Source of the DNA: Paenibacillus sp. SYP-B4298
Lineage (GTDB): Bacteria; Bacillota; Bacilli; Paenibacillales; Paenibacillaceae
Assembly (NCBI RefSeq): GCF_027627475.1
Contig: NZ_CP115484.1
Coordinates: 3,704,001-3,768,000, forward strand
Direction: 5' to 3'
DNA: 64,000 nucleotides
Shown in pieces: positions 51,260 to 60,898 of the stretch. Numbering within the stretch: the stretch's first letter is position 1; each line of letters starts with the position of its first letter. The notes beneath the pieces were generated by a model. It did not search any database, had not been told where the DNA came from, and saw only the letters and a program-made list of their open reading frames with translations. Made by a program: the position numbers and the translations under genes.

Positions 51260-54200
51260 GTTTGCTCTCCTTTTCTAATTGGCAAAGTCAAGGTGACTCT
51301 CGTTCCCTCTCCCAGCCTGCTCTCGATCGTCATCGTAGCCGACAGCCGATTTAGCCGTTTGCGGATATTTAATAGGCCGACATGGCCGCCCTGAAGCTCG
51401 TCCTTGCGAATCTGCGCCAGTCGCTGCTCATCTATGCCTGCACCGTCATCAGCGATGACAGCGATGACATGTTCATCGGACTTGCGTATGCTGATCCGTA
51501 TCGAACCGCCGGCTACCGTTGGCGCAATGCCATGTCGCACCGCGTTCTCCACAATCGGCTGCAGCGTCAGCGGCGGAATCTGAGCTACGATCTGCTCATC
51601 CCAGTCCAGATCATAGTGCAGCCTGCTTCCGAACCGGACACTTTCAATATTGAGATACGCTTCGACCAGCTCCATCTCCTGACGCAGCGGCACCGAGCGC
51701 TTCGTATTGCCAAAGTCGAAGCTGTAGCGCAGATATGCCGACAAATCAAAAATAACCTGCCGTGCCTTGGCAACATCACTGTACGATAGAGACAGAATGG
51801 AATTCATCGCATTATACAAAAAGTGCGGCTTGATCTGGGCTTGCAGGAAAGCCTGCTCCATCTGGACAGCGGTCTCCATCGACTGCTTCATCGAGATAAT
51901 ATTGCGCACGCGGCCGCGAAGCTCGCTTGCCTCAAACGGAAAGACAACGATGTCATTCACATCCGCCCGGAACGCCGCCAGCCGCTCTTGTGGCTCCAGC
52001 GGCGACACGATGAGCAGAAACGGCAGCACAGCAGATGAATACGATCGGCGAATCTGGGCACATAGCTCGATCCCGCTCCGTCCCTCCACTAACTGGTCAC
52101 ATAAAATCAAGTCCGGGAGCTGCTGCTTCATCACCTGCTTTAGTGCCGCGTGCGTCGATGTGAAGTGAAGCATCTCATAGGCATGGCCGCTCAGAATCGC
52201 TGTGACGATGTCGCGATTGACCTCATCCTTTGTAATAATCATAATGCGCGCCTGTTGCTGAAATGACTCCTCGGACGCTGCACTCTCGTTTCTTGCCGCA
52301 TGATCATGTTCGTCTCCGAGCTCTCCATCGCCTGCGAACATCTGGGCAACCGGATGCTTGCTGCCCGTCTGGACACTTCCGAACACCAGCTCGTAGACAA
52401 GCTCCTCTGACCGGGCAGATGGGCAGGCAGACAGCTCACCCCCGAGCTGCTGCATCCATTGGTAGGCCATAATGAGATGCATCGCTCGGGATTGGTAGGA
52501 GGCCTTCTGATGCACATCCATTCGCATCAGCCTGCCCGCTTCCTCTGCAGATAAAGCTGCGTTTGCAATGGAGATACGCAGCACAAGCTGACCATCTGTC
52601 AGACGCTCTGCGGTAGCCAGTACGACAGATCCTGGCTCTACTGAGGCGACAACCAGCTTGCGTACTACATGGCGGAAGCGGCTCTCGTCGCCAAGCGCTA
52701 CGTGGAAGTCCAGCTCCAGCTCCTGCCGCAGCTCCACGCCCTTGCATTCCGGCATATAGCTGAGATTGCGAAATACGCTGCGCAGACTCTCCTTCACTAG
52801 CATCGGAGAGCGCTCCGTACTCCTGGCCTCGCGCAGATCCACCCAATCCACAAGATCATGCACGTGATCAAGCTGCTGAAGGATGAGCATGCGTGCATTT
52901 TCCAGCGAATTTAGCAGCTTCCCCCCAGGAGCAGTAGTCTGCTCCAGTACAAGCTCAATCAGCTTGTCTGCCTTATACAGCGGCTCCTGAAGCCGATAGG
53001 CGTTCTGGCGGATGAATACCTGCTTAGCTTCACTAACCTCCACAATTTTGCGTGAGAGCTGCTCCGTGCGCTTCGATACATTGGCAAACCTCTTGCCGAT
53101 CAGCATTAACTGCAGCAGCATAAATGTAATGGCATCCCATGGCGGGAAAGCATTGTTGGAGAGCAGTCCATTAATGCTTAGCGAATGATTCACAAACAAG
53201 ATAATGAAGTGCAAGGAGGTAAAGAAGCAGAGCAGCGCATTATCCCGCTTCTGATAGGCTGCCAGCCAGAATCGATAAGCACCATGGCAATAGGCAACTA
53301 ACACCGGAATACCGAATACAGAATCATACTGACTAATAATTCGGTAGGGAACCAGGAGCCCTATCAGCCCGATTGCAATGCAGCTATAGGTAATGATCTG
53401 CTTGAGCCGCGCTCCGCTGCGGGACGGATACAGCTTATGCACATAGACAGATATGGTATAGGTACCAACCAGCACCGAAATAAACTGCAGCATGAGAAAC
53501 AGTTGATAGGGAATGCTTGGCAGCCACTGGCCTAGCACCTTCTCGCCATGGGTCATGGCGAACAAGGACAGCGCCAGCAGATGCCCGCCGATATACAGCG
53601 GGTACTTGCGACTGGGCCACATAAAATAGAAGCAGAGAAACATAATGCCGCCAAGCAGATAGCTGAGTGTGCGGAATATATCGAAGCCGACCGTCACGAA
53701 GGAATAGTTATCCATCGCCAGCGGCGTACCCATCATAATCGGAGCTACAATGCCGCCCTTCTCGCCATAGTCCAGATTCTCGATCTGGATGACGAGTCGA
53801 ACGACCTTCGAATCGACCGCAATATAGCTTCGGCTCGGATAATTCTCTGCACGAGCTTCCCCCACATCTGACAGCGTTCCGCGCTGATCAACCAGTTGGT
53901 TATTCACATAGAGCCGGTAGGCCATGCGGATCGATATGGTCTTAAGCGAGATCAACTGTTCAGCCTCTGCCAGTCGAATCTCCAGCGCGTAAGTGCCGCG
54001 TCCGAGCGAAGATCCCAGTGCTTCATCCCAGCCGCCTCCAGGTATGGTCAATGCCACAGGAGCCGCAGCATTCCAGTCCACCTGCTCCGGGGACAGGAAC
54101 TGATGGGGATATAATCTCCACTCGCCCGTCAAGGGAACAACCTCCTGGTCATTCAGTGGCTCGCGCAGCTCCATCACACCATTTATGGCCTGCGGATGCT

Positions 54201-54327
54201 CGCTTGGGAAGGTAGGTTCAATCCAGAATTTCGTTGAATATACGAGTGTGACCAAAGAAATGAACAGGATAATAGCTGCAGCCAGCCACCATCGTCTGCG
54301 CTGATGCAAGAAGGCTGTCCATGTCAT
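51256..54327 (-). CDS. Large 7TM-DISM sensor with pseudokinase, REC and LytS-type kinase domains
   Basis: About 1023 residues. After one membrane helix come an extracellular sugar-binding-like domain and seven helices (7TMR-DISM type). Next is a degenerate HisKA/HATPase module, where the usual SHELRTPL reads AYRLQEPL, so the phospho-histidine is lost and the N- and G-boxes are missing. A REC domain with an aspartate in LILCDQLVEG follows, then a LytS/YesM-type kinase with QIKPHFLYNAMNS (H near 835) and an intact HATPase (DDGAGIDE). It probably signals to a separate regulator. The start is uncertain: ATG 54327 or TTG 54399. Confidence 0.85.
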   Translation of the reverse strand: MTWTAFLHQRRRWWLAAAIILFISLVTLVYSTKFWIEPTFPSEHPQAINGVMELREPLNDQEVVPLTGEWRLYPHQFLSPEQVDWNAAAPVALTIPGGGWDEALGSSLGRGTYALEIRLAEAEQLISLKTISIRMAYRLYVNNQLVDQRGTLSDVGEARAENYPSRSYIAVDSKVVRLVIQIENLDYGEKGGIVAPIMMGTPLAMDNYSFVTVGFDIFRTLSYLLGGIMFLCFYFMWPSRKYPLYIGGHLLALSLFAMTHGEKVLGQWLPSIPYQLFLMLQFISVLVGTYTISVYVHKLYPSRSGARLKQIITYSCIAIGLIGLLVPYRIISQYDSVFGIPVLVAYCHGAYRFWLAAYQKRDNALLCFFTSLHFIILFVNHSLSINGLLSNNAFPPWDAITFMLLQLMLIGKRFANVSKRTEQLSRKIVEVSEAKQVFIRQNAYRLQEPLYKADKLIELVLEQTTAPGGKLLNSLENARMLILQQLDHVHDLVDWVDLREARSTERSPMLVKESLRSVFRNLSYMPECKGVELRQELELDFHVALGDESRFRHVVRKLVVASVEPGSVVLATAERLTDGQLVLRISIANAALSAEEAGRLMRMDVHQKASYQSRAMHLIMAYQWMQQLGGELSACPSARSEELVYELVFGSVQTGSKHPVAQMFAGDGELGDEHDHAARNESAASEESFQQQARIMIITKDEVNRDIVTAILSGHAYEMLHFTSTHAALKQVMKQQLPDLILCDQLVEGRSGIELCAQIRRSYSSAVLPFLLIVSPLEPQERLAAFRADVNDIVVFPFEASELRGRVRNIISMKQSMETAVQMEQAFLQAQIKPHFLYNAMNSILSLSYSDVAKARQVIFDLSAYLRYSFDFGNTKRSVPLRQEMELVEAYLNIESVRFGSRLHYDLDWDEQIVAQIPPLTLQPIVENAVRHGIAPTVAGGSIRISIRKSDEHVIAVIADDGAGIDEQRLAQIRKDELQGGHVGLLNIRKRLNRLSATMTIESRLGEGTRVTLTLPIRKGEQT

Positions 54328-54572
54328 AGAACGCTTGCCCTGAACAGCCTGTCGTCGGAAGGCTTGCAAGCAGCACGGGTCTGCAACGCAGGTTGACAAT
54401 TCTTATGTATTATCGTCTTGATATAGGCGTAGGCGTGCAACAAGTGGGCCTCCTTTTTGTTCCTGCGATCCGTTTATTCTCATCATAGTACAGTTGCTTT
54501 TGTTCGACAAGCGCCAAACACAGACGGTGTGCGCTGTCTTGCTGTCGCAGAATTTCCCCTGTATCCCCGTAC

Positions 54573-54604
54573 AAAAACTCCCTGGTTCAACAGAACCAGG
54601 GAGT
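54573..54604 (-). terminator. Terminator of the ferritin gene
   Basis: ACTCCCTGGTT (54577-54587) and AACCAGGGAGT (54594-54604), perfect 11-bp arms. On the minus strand they are followed by TTTTTG. Confidence 0.9.
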
Positions 54605-54634
54605 AGATGTATTGCTAGAAATGGTACAGAGCTT

Positions 54635-55141
54635 TTATTCAGCCGGAGGCGTGAACGAACGTTGCGAAAACTCAGTATCCAGCATGAAGAAGGCGTTGCT
54701 GTCCTTGTCAATTCGCTTCAGCTTATTAATGATCGAATCAAACAAAGCTTCCTCTTCCACCTGCTCGTCAATAAACCACTTCAAAAATTGAATGGTCGCA
54801 TGCTCGCGGTCGTTCATGGCCAGGTCAGATAAATGATAGATGCGCTTGGTCACTTCCAATTCGTGCTTATAGCCATGCTCGAATACTTCCAGGACGGAAT
54901 TGTAGTCGTTATTCGGTGTATCCATGCCAATCAAGGTGGCGCGCTTGCCACGATTGTTCAGGAACTGATAGATTTTCATCGCATGGAAGCGTTCCTCTTC
55001 AGCCTGCACAATGAAGAAGTTGGCAAAGCCGTCGAGACTCTCGCCTGACAGGTAAGCCGCCATCGCCAGATATACATGAGAGGAATAGAACTCATAGTTC
55101 ATCTGATCATTCAAGGCCTGGTGCAAAGCATCATTCATCAT
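54635..55141 (-). CDS. Ferritin
   Basis: 168 residues, four-helix ferritin. Ferroxidase ligands are visible in NYEFYSSHVYLAMAAYL (Glu), AEEERFHAMKIY (Glu-Glu-His) and FIDEQVEEE (Gln/Glu). It oxidises Fe2+ and stores Fe3+ in a 24-mer cage in the cytoplasm. The ATG at 55141 follows AGGAGTGATTG; a TTG one codon upstream is possible. It has its own SigA promoter (55180-55208) and terminator. No Fur box was found directly at it. Confidence 0.93.
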   Translation of the reverse strand: MMNDALHQALNDQMNYEFYSSHVYLAMAAYLSGESLDGFANFFIVQAEEERFHAMKIYQFLNNRGKRATLIGMDTPNNDYNSVLEVFEHGYKHELEVTKRIYHLSDLAMNDREHATIQFLKWFIDEQVEEEALFDSIINKLKRIDKDSNAFFMLDTEFSQRSFTPPAE

Positions 55142-55179
55142 CAATCACTCCTGTAGGTTGCGTGGTATGTTATTGTAAT

Positions 55180-55208
55180 ATCATATAATAGTTACCCTGA
55201 ATGTTCAA
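55180..55208 (-). promoter_or_regulatory. SigA promoter of the ferritin gene
   Basis: On the minus strand TTGAAC (55208-55203), 17-base spacer, TATGAT (55185-55180), about 40 bases upstream of the start. Confidence 0.65.
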
Positions 55209-55223
55209 TTTTTAATTGGGATC

Positions 55224-55448
55224 TTAGCCAATCAATTCCCTCAGCCGCTTGTACAGCTTCTTCGCCGAAGGCTCACATACGACCTTGGATTTGCCCACCT
55301 GCACAAAAAACTCCCTTGAGCACATTTTGCAATTGCCCAGACAGTCCTTCTTTTTGTGCTTCAGCTCTGGAAATTTGCTTTTCATGGCTTTATATACCGG
55401 CTTGGAGCCTAATTTCAGGTTTCTGCAGCAATAAGTAATCTTCTTCAT
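55224..55448 (-). CDS. DUF1450 (YuzB-like) cysteine-rich small protein
   Basis: 74 residues, basic. Cysteines at 7, 8, about 36, 40 and 43 (KDCLGNCKMC) and 58 fit DUF1450, a thioredoxin-like ferredoxin fold with a possible iron-sulphur or metal site. No strong ribosome binding site is seen. The near-perfect Fur box 41 bases upstream and the ferritin gene next to it suggest a role in iron limitation or iron-sulphur handling. Confidence 0.8.
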   Translation of the reverse strand: MKKITYCCRNLKLGSKPVYKAMKSKFPELKHKKKDCLGNCKMCSREFFVQVGKSKVVCEPSAKKLYKRLRELIG

Positions 55449-55488
55449 CCCATATCACCGACACCTTCCAGGTTCAATCACTTCATAT

Positions 55489-55507
55489 GATAATGGTTCT
55501 CATTATC
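55489..55507. promoter_or_regulatory. Fur box of the DUF1450 gene
   Basis: GATAATG-GTTCT-CATTATC, with perfect 7-bp inverted arms. On the minus strand it matches the 19-bp Fur consensus at 17 positions. It lies where the promoter of the DUF1450 gene should be. Confidence 0.82.
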
Positions 55508-55600
55508 GTATGTCAATCCTTTTTTCACCCTCGGTTCCAGAGGTGTCGTTACGTTAGTATATTCAATACGGGAGGAATCATACTTCATGGGCAACGATCA

Positions 55601-55650
55601 GCAAAACAGCCGGGCCAGGCGGCAGTGTACAACCTGCTCGCCTACCCGGC
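55601..55650 (-). terminator. Terminator of the beta-galactosidase operon
   Basis: AGCCGGG and CCCGGCT arms with an inner GGCG/CGCC helix. On the minus strand they are followed by GTTTTG. It lies just past the stop at 55671. Confidence 0.65.
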
Positions 55651-55670
55651 TATCTTGAACTGCTTTGATG

Positions 55671-57692
55671 TCATTGCTGGTTCTCTTCGATAATCCTTAC
55701 GCCCCACCGCTCCAGCAAAACCTCGCTCCCCGGAGCAATGCTGGTGCCCTCCAGCAGCTCCATGCCACCCGGCCCGGCATACGTAAAGCGCTGCAACTCA
55801 TCCGAATAATTGAAGTAATAACGAATCGTTCGCCCTGCTTCATTGACCCCAGACTTGACAATCAGCGGATAAGCGAGCTGCTGATCCACGCCCCATAGCC
55901 CCGCCAGCTTGACCTCCTGCTCCAGCAGATGCCGCATGACGGCTGCGCTGACCAGACAGCCGATGTAAGTGGCTTGACCTTGCCCGTAGCGGTTGCGCGT
56001 AATCGCCGCATAAGCGCCCCAATGCGGATGGTCATAACGAGCCACGATCTCAGCCGTCGTCGCGGTCAGCAGCTCCATCCATGCCTCCACCTGATTATCT
56101 GCTTCCTCGACGCCGAACGGATTATCCAGCAAACCGACCTGCTTGGGCTCTACAAATTGATTATATACGACACCGCAAGCGTCATGAATGATGCCCGGCT
56201 GCTGCGCCGGACGCACCTGAAGATGCTCGTTGGTGAAGCCGCTCTTGAACGTATAGACGATGTGTCCGCCCTGCTCGACGTACCGGTTCAGACGCTCCAG
56301 CAGCTCGTCGCTAGCCGTATAGAGAGCAGGAACGATTAACAGCCGATACCTCTCCAATTGCTCGCTGCCTGGGTAGACGAAGTCGCACCCGATATTCATC
56401 CGGTATAGCTGGTCGTACATCCGGCGTACAATATCATTATATTTGTACTTACTGTCCATGCCTGGCGGCGACAGCGGGAACCATTCCAGCGAAGTGAGCG
56501 CCTCATTGCTGACCAGGATAGCGACCTGGTTCTGCTTCCTGAGATTCACCAGCTTGGACGATAGTCTGGCAAAATCCCGGCCGACTGTCCCTGCCTCTTC
56601 ATACGTCGGATTGGATGCCAGGTCATGACTGAGCAGTCCCTTCCAATAGGTCTCAAACGAGTTGTGAATGGAATGCCAGTGCCAGTAGGCGACCATATTC
56701 GCCCCGGAGGCGAGGTGGCTGAAGGCAAGCTGGCGAAGCTGACCTGGATAGGGCGTCCAATGAGGGAACGCCTGCGCCTGTGTCTCCAGTACCAGATAAT
56801 TGCTCTGCTTCAGACTGCGCACCACATCTCCACCGAAGGAAATCTCGGTGCCCGTCAGTTCGCTCTGCGAGGGGTGGTAGATGTCCACACCAGCAATATC
56901 GAATGGACGCGAAGCTTCGAAATGGTTCACATCGGGCTGGATGCCATAGGAGTATCCCCGCCACTCGAAGTCGAAGTTCTGCGTAACAAATTGATCCGGT
57001 CGCTTGTATTCGTTCACCAGCGATACCTGCCAGGCGAGAAATTCATTCACCAGCTCCCGTTGAAAGCGAGCAAATGCCGCCCCCAAGCTGCCGTTAATTG
57101 TACCGACGACCGAAGGGAAATCCTCCCAGCTATTAATCCGGTTGCTCCAATAGCTCAGACCGTAGGCGGCATTCATTGCCTCGACTGTGCCGAATTGTGA
57201 TTTCATATACTTGATGAAGCGCTGCTGCACATTGGGGCCTGCCGTATGGTAATGCTTGGTCTCATTATCCGTCTGGTAGCCGATGACAGCAGGATGATCC
57301 TTCACCCTGCTGATCAGCTTGCGGATGATGCGCTCCGCATAGAACAGATAAGCCGGACTTGTAATATCCATAATCTGTCTTGCTCCATATCGACCGGGGC
57401 CCTTGGGGGTCTCGGCCAGTACCTCCGGGTGCTCCTTCACGAGCCAGGTCGGCACCGCATAGGTTGGCGTGCCAACAATGACGGCAATGCCCGCTTGATG
57501 CATCGCATCCAGCACCCGGTCGACAGAGGTGAAATCAAACACGCCGTTGTGCGGCTCATGCGTGCTCCAGGTCGATTCGGCAATCCGCACGACATTGATG
57601 CCTGCCGCTTTCATCATCTCAATATCTTTGTCCAGCCTGTCATAAGGCATATATTCGTCATAGTAGGCGACACCGTAATATAATTTCTCCAC
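55671..57692 (-). CDS. Family GH42 beta-galactosidase
   Basis: 673 residues, typical for GH42. The acid/base glutamate is in GYQTDNETKHYH (about residue 143), and the nucleophile glutamate in YLVLETQAQ (about 305). Domain A is the TIM barrel, followed by the trimerisation and C-terminal domains. No signal peptide is seen, so it cleaves imported galactosides in the cytoplasm. It is the last gene of the ABC transporter operon; galactose would go to galKET. Confidence 0.93.
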   Translation of the reverse strand: MEKLYYGVAYYDEYMPYDRLDKDIEMMKAAGINVVRIAESTWSTHEPHNGVFDFTSVDRVLDAMHQAGIAVIVGTPTYAVPTWLVKEHPEVLAETPKGPGRYGARQIMDITSPAYLFYAERIIRKLISRVKDHPAVIGYQTDNETKHYHTAGPNVQQRFIKYMKSQFGTVEAMNAAYGLSYWSNRINSWEDFPSVVGTINGSLGAAFARFQRELVNEFLAWQVSLVNEYKRPDQFVTQNFDFEWRGYSYGIQPDVNHFEASRPFDIAGVDIYHPSQSELTGTEISFGGDVVRSLKQSNYLVLETQAQAFPHWTPYPGQLRQLAFSHLASGANMVAYWHWHSIHNSFETYWKGLLSHDLASNPTYEEAGTVGRDFARLSSKLVNLRKQNQVAILVSNEALTSLEWFPLSPPGMDSKYKYNDIVRRMYDQLYRMNIGCDFVYPGSEQLERYRLLIVPALYTASDELLERLNRYVEQGGHIVYTFKSGFTNEHLQVRPAQQPGIIHDACGVVYNQFVEPKQVGLLDNPFGVEEADNQVEAWMELLTATTAEIVARYDHPHWGAYAAITRNRYGQGQATYIGCLVSAAVMRHLLEQEVKLAGLWGVDQQLAYPLIVKSGVNEAGRTIRYYFNYSDELQRFTYAGPGGMELLEGTSIAPGSEVLLERWGVRIIEENQQ

Positions 57693-57733
57693 TATTGCTT
57701 GCTCCCTTCAATTGCAGGCGTCAGGCTGCTTGC

Positions 57734-58558
57734 TTAACCCTTTACCGCCCCTTCTGTGATGCCTTCCATAATGAAGCGCTGGAAGAAGGCATAGATCAAC
57801 ACGACAGGAACCGCCGTGAGCACCAGCGCCGCCAGAATAAGCGGCCACTCCTTGTTGTATTCGCCGAACAGCATGTTGGTCGACAGAATGAGCGTATATT
57901 TATTGACATCTGTCAGCATGAGCAATGGAAGCAGGAAGTCATTCCATATCCATAGGAAATCGAGTATCGCAATCGTTACCGTAATCGGCATCAGCAGCGG
58001 CAGGATGATCTTGAAGAAGGTCTGGAACTCTCCGCAACCATCCATATGCGCCGACTCCTCCAGCTCTCTAGGAATCGACTTGACGAACCCGTGGTAGAGG
58101 AATATCGCCATATTGACGCCCAGACCGATATAGATTAATGCAAGGCCATAGGTGCTGCCCTGAACGGACAGAGATTTCGCCACGCGCGACAGCGAGATCA
58201 TAATGGAATGAAACGGCACGAGCATCGAGGCAATGAACAGGAAGAATATAAATCCCGACAGCTTGCCCGGCGTCCGTGACAGCTTATAGCCCGCCATCGA
58301 GGCGAATAGCAGTATGCCCCCTATGCCCAGTGCGGAGACGATAACAGAGTTTCTTGCGCTATTGAGCAGCCGTATCTTTTCGAAGGCCTCTACATAATTG
58401 TCAAAGTTAATCTGCGTAGGCAGCGACAAGATTGAACTGAATATTTCGCCTTGTGTCTTAAAGGAATTCACAATCGCCATGTAGATGGGAAAAAAGGATA
58501 GCGCCGCTCCGACAGCGAGCACCACCAATATAATAGTACTGGAAAGCTTGCGTGTCAT
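57734..58558 (-). CDS. Carbohydrate ABC transporter permease, MalG type
   Basis: 274 residues, six membrane helices. The EAA loop that contacts the ATPase is ELEESAHMDGCGEFQTFFKI. It is the second permease of the importer; its ATG overlaps the stop of the first by one base (TAATG). No ATPase gene lies in the locus, so a shared MsmX-type ATPase encoded elsewhere is expected. Confidence 0.92.
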   Translation of the reverse strand: MTRKLSSTIILVVLAVGAALSFFPIYMAIVNSFKTQGEIFSSILSLPTQINFDNYVEAFEKIRLLNSARNSVIVSALGIGGILLFASMAGYKLSRTPGKLSGFIFFLFIASMLVPFHSIMISLSRVAKSLSVQGSTYGLALIYIGLGVNMAIFLYHGFVKSIPRELEESAHMDGCGEFQTFFKIILPLLMPITVTIAILDFLWIWNDFLLPLLMLTDVNKYTLILSTNMLFGEYNKEWPLILAALVLTAVPVVLIYAFFQRFIMEGITEGAVKG

Positions 58559-59439
58559 TAGGCCTCCACCTCTTTTCTTTTCATCACCTGAATCTGAATC
58601 AGGGTCAGCACCAAAATAATGATGAACAGAATGACCGATTTGGCGCTTGCATACCCATACCGGAAGTTGTTAGAGAAGGCTTCCTCATAAATATTCATCG
58701 TAATAACCTGGGTGCTGCGACCTGGTCCGCCTCCCGTCAGTCCGTACACCACCTCGAACACCTTGAACGCCCCATTAAGCGTCAGGAAGAAGCAGATTGT
58801 AATGGCATGCGAGATCATCGGCAATGTAATATGGCGCAGACTCTGCCAGGCATTCGCCCCATCAATAATCGCTGCCTCCTTCAAGCTTTGCGGCACCCCT
58901 TGCAAGCCTGCCAGATAGATAATCATCATGTATCCGACTCCGTTCCAGAGCGATACGACGATGATCGAGATGAAGGAGAAGCGCGGATCGCCAATCCAGG
59001 ACTGGTCAAGGAAGGTCATCATCGTCTTCTCTGCCAGTTGCGGCATCACTTGGGTGAAGATGAACGTCCACATGAACGCCGAGATAATAATACTAATCAT
59101 ATTGGGCATGAAGAAGATGGTGCGGAAAAATCCCTTAGACCGCTTACGCGTCTCAATCAGCAGCGCCAGCAGCAACGCCAGACCATTTTGCAGAAACACC
59201 ATGACCAGTACGTATTTGAGTGTAAACCATAAGGAGTTGATGAAATCCGGATCCTCGCCCAGCGCCTCCGCGAAGTTAGCCAGGCCGATAAAGTCATAGG
59301 TGCGATTCAGCCCGTTCCAGTCGGTGAAGCTGTAGAACATGCCGCCAAGGGTCGGACCGAGCAAGAATACGGCATATATAACAAAGGCCGGCGCTACAAA
59401 GTAGAGCAAGGACAACGATTTTCGATAGCTTTTAAACAT
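58558..59439 (-). CDS. Carbohydrate ABC transporter permease, MalF/UgpA type
   Basis: 293 residues, six membrane helices. The EAA motif is SLKEAAIIDGANAWQSLRHI. It forms the membrane channel with the MalG-type protein. AGGGGGTACATC precedes the start. It lies 80 bases after the binding-protein gene on the same strand. Confidence 0.92.
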   Translation of the reverse strand: MFKSYRKSLSLLYFVAPAFVIYAVFLLGPTLGGMFYSFTDWNGLNRTYDFIGLANFAEALGEDPDFINSLWFTLKYVLVMVFLQNGLALLLALLIETRKRSKGFFRTIFFMPNMISIIISAFMWTFIFTQVMPQLAEKTMMTFLDQSWIGDPRFSFISIIVVSLWNGVGYMMIIYLAGLQGVPQSLKEAAIIDGANAWQSLRHITLPMISHAITICFFLTLNGAFKVFEVVYGLTGGGPGRSTQVITMNIYEEAFSNNFRYGYASAKSVILFIIILVLTLIQIQVMKRKEVEA

Positions 59440-59520
59440 GATGTACCCCCTCGCAGCTTGTAATCAAGCAGGGGAGAGCTGCGCACGGCAGAACCGTTCG
59501 TGCCTCTCCCCATCTGTTTA

Positions 59521-60822
59521 TTATTTGTTCACCTTGTTGTAGTCCTTCCAGGCCTTGTCGAGCGCCTTGAGCACCTCATCCTGATTCATCTGCTTGGAGA
59601 AGTAGCTTTGCAGCCCTTTGCCTACCTCATCCTTGACCGATTGCGGGATCGACGGGTCCTGATAGGACTTGCCGGCCTTCACATATTCCATCGCATCCGT
59701 CACCCATGGATAGCTCTCATACGTATGAACGGTCGCCACCGGGTTGAACTTGAGGCTCTGGAACAGCTCGTTCGAATCCTTGTCATCCAGCACATAATTG
59801 ATGAAATCAAGCGCCACTTCCTTGTTCTTGCTAGTTGGGGATACAACGAGCGAGGTCGATGCGCTCAGATTAATCAAGGTCGCGTTCGGATCGTCATTGA
59901 TCGGCAGCGCAGCGACGCCGAATTCGACATCCGGGTTGTTCTTCAGGATCGTCTCGGCATACCACGGGCCTTGTACCCACATGGCTGCTTTGCCATTAGC
60001 GAAGGCGGCTGCACCATCATCAGGGCTGGTCTCCAGCGCCTTTGGTGTGCCGTTGGAGTTGACCAGGTCAACAATATCGAACATCGATTTCATTTCGGTG
60101 AAGGAGCCTTCATTTTTATTCATGCGCTCCGTGAAGTCCTTATTGCCTGTATTCATCAGTCCGCCGACTACAAGCGGCAGGAATAGCTGCGGCACCCATG
60201 CTTCCTTATAGGACAGCTCAAATGGTGTAATGCTGTTCTTGTTCAATGTCTCCACCACTTGCTTCATCTCGGACAATGTGGTCGGCGGAGTCAGCTTCAT
60301 ATCAGCGAAAATTTTCTTGTTGTACAGGTAGCCCCATGACAGGGTTTCCAGCGGCACGGCCAGCACTTTGCCGTCCAGGGTTACCGAAGGCTTCACGCTA
60401 TCCAGCAGCTTGGAAGCGAATGGCTGATTGGACAGATCCTCGACATATCCAGCCTTGTAGAAGGATGGCAGCTCGTTGATCGCATGGAGGGCGAAGATGT
60501 CTGGCGCATCATTGGATGCCAGTCTTGTCTTCAATATTTGCGACGCATTGTCCGGATTCGGCATCTCCATCTGTACCTTGACGTCAATGTTCTTCTCTGC
60601 CTTCTCCTTGGCCACGAACTTCGCGATGTAGCTGTCGTACTGCTCCTTGAAGCGAGGCTGGGCGATAAACATTTTCAGGTTAACCGTCTTCGCTGTGCCC
60701 GTGCTCTCCCCACCTGTCTGCCCCGCAGTATTATTGCCCGGCGTACTGCTATTCGCTCCACATCCCGCCAGCAAGGTCACGGCCATTACAGCGCTGCATG
60801 TCACTTTCCATCGGTTCTTCAT
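59521..60822 (-). CDS. Sugar ABC transporter substrate-binding lipoprotein
   Basis: 433 residues. Signal peptide with lipobox LLAGC (C21), then a Ser/Thr/Asn-rich linker and a family 1 solute-binding fold (APDIFALHAINELPSF; later AAMWVQGPWYAETIL). It captures the galactoside outside the membrane. AGGGGG lies 11 bases before the ATG. A TATAAT box and a cre-like site precede it, so glucose repression is likely. Confidence 0.92.
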   Translation of the reverse strand: MKNRWKVTCSAVMAVTLLAGCGANSSTPGNNTAGQTGGESTGTAKTVNLKMFIAQPRFKEQYDSYIAKFVAKEKAEKNIDVKVQMEMPNPDNASQILKTRLASNDAPDIFALHAINELPSFYKAGYVEDLSNQPFASKLLDSVKPSVTLDGKVLAVPLETLSWGYLYNKKIFADMKLTPPTTLSEMKQVVETLNKNSITPFELSYKEAWVPQLFLPLVVGGLMNTGNKDFTERMNKNEGSFTEMKSMFDIVDLVNSNGTPKALETSPDDGAAAFANGKAAMWVQGPWYAETILKNNPDVEFGVAALPINDDPNATLINLSASTSLVVSPTSKNKEVALDFINYVLDDKDSNELFQSLKFNPVATVHTYESYPWVTDAMEYVKAGKSYQDPSIPQSVKDEVGKGLQSYFSKQMNQDEVLKALDKAWKDYNKVNK

Positions 60823-60879
60823 TCTGTTATTACCCCCTAGTCAATATGTTGGACGAATTGCTATTTCTTAATTTGTTTT

Positions 60880-60898
60880 TGTTGACGCTTTCATTATA
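60880..60898 (-). promoter_or_regulatory. -10 box with overlapping cre-like site of the transporter operon
   Basis: On the minus strand TATAAT (60898-60893) is directly followed by TGAAAGCGTCAACA (60893-60880), a 13 of 14 match to the CcpA site TGWAARCGNTWNCW. This position blocks initiation in typical CcpA repression. No clear -35 was found. Confidence 0.6.

Noticed and set aside
55587-55655. 22-codon frame after GGGAGGAATCATACTTC
   Set aside because: It coincides with the terminator hairpin of the beta-galactosidase operon and has no further support.
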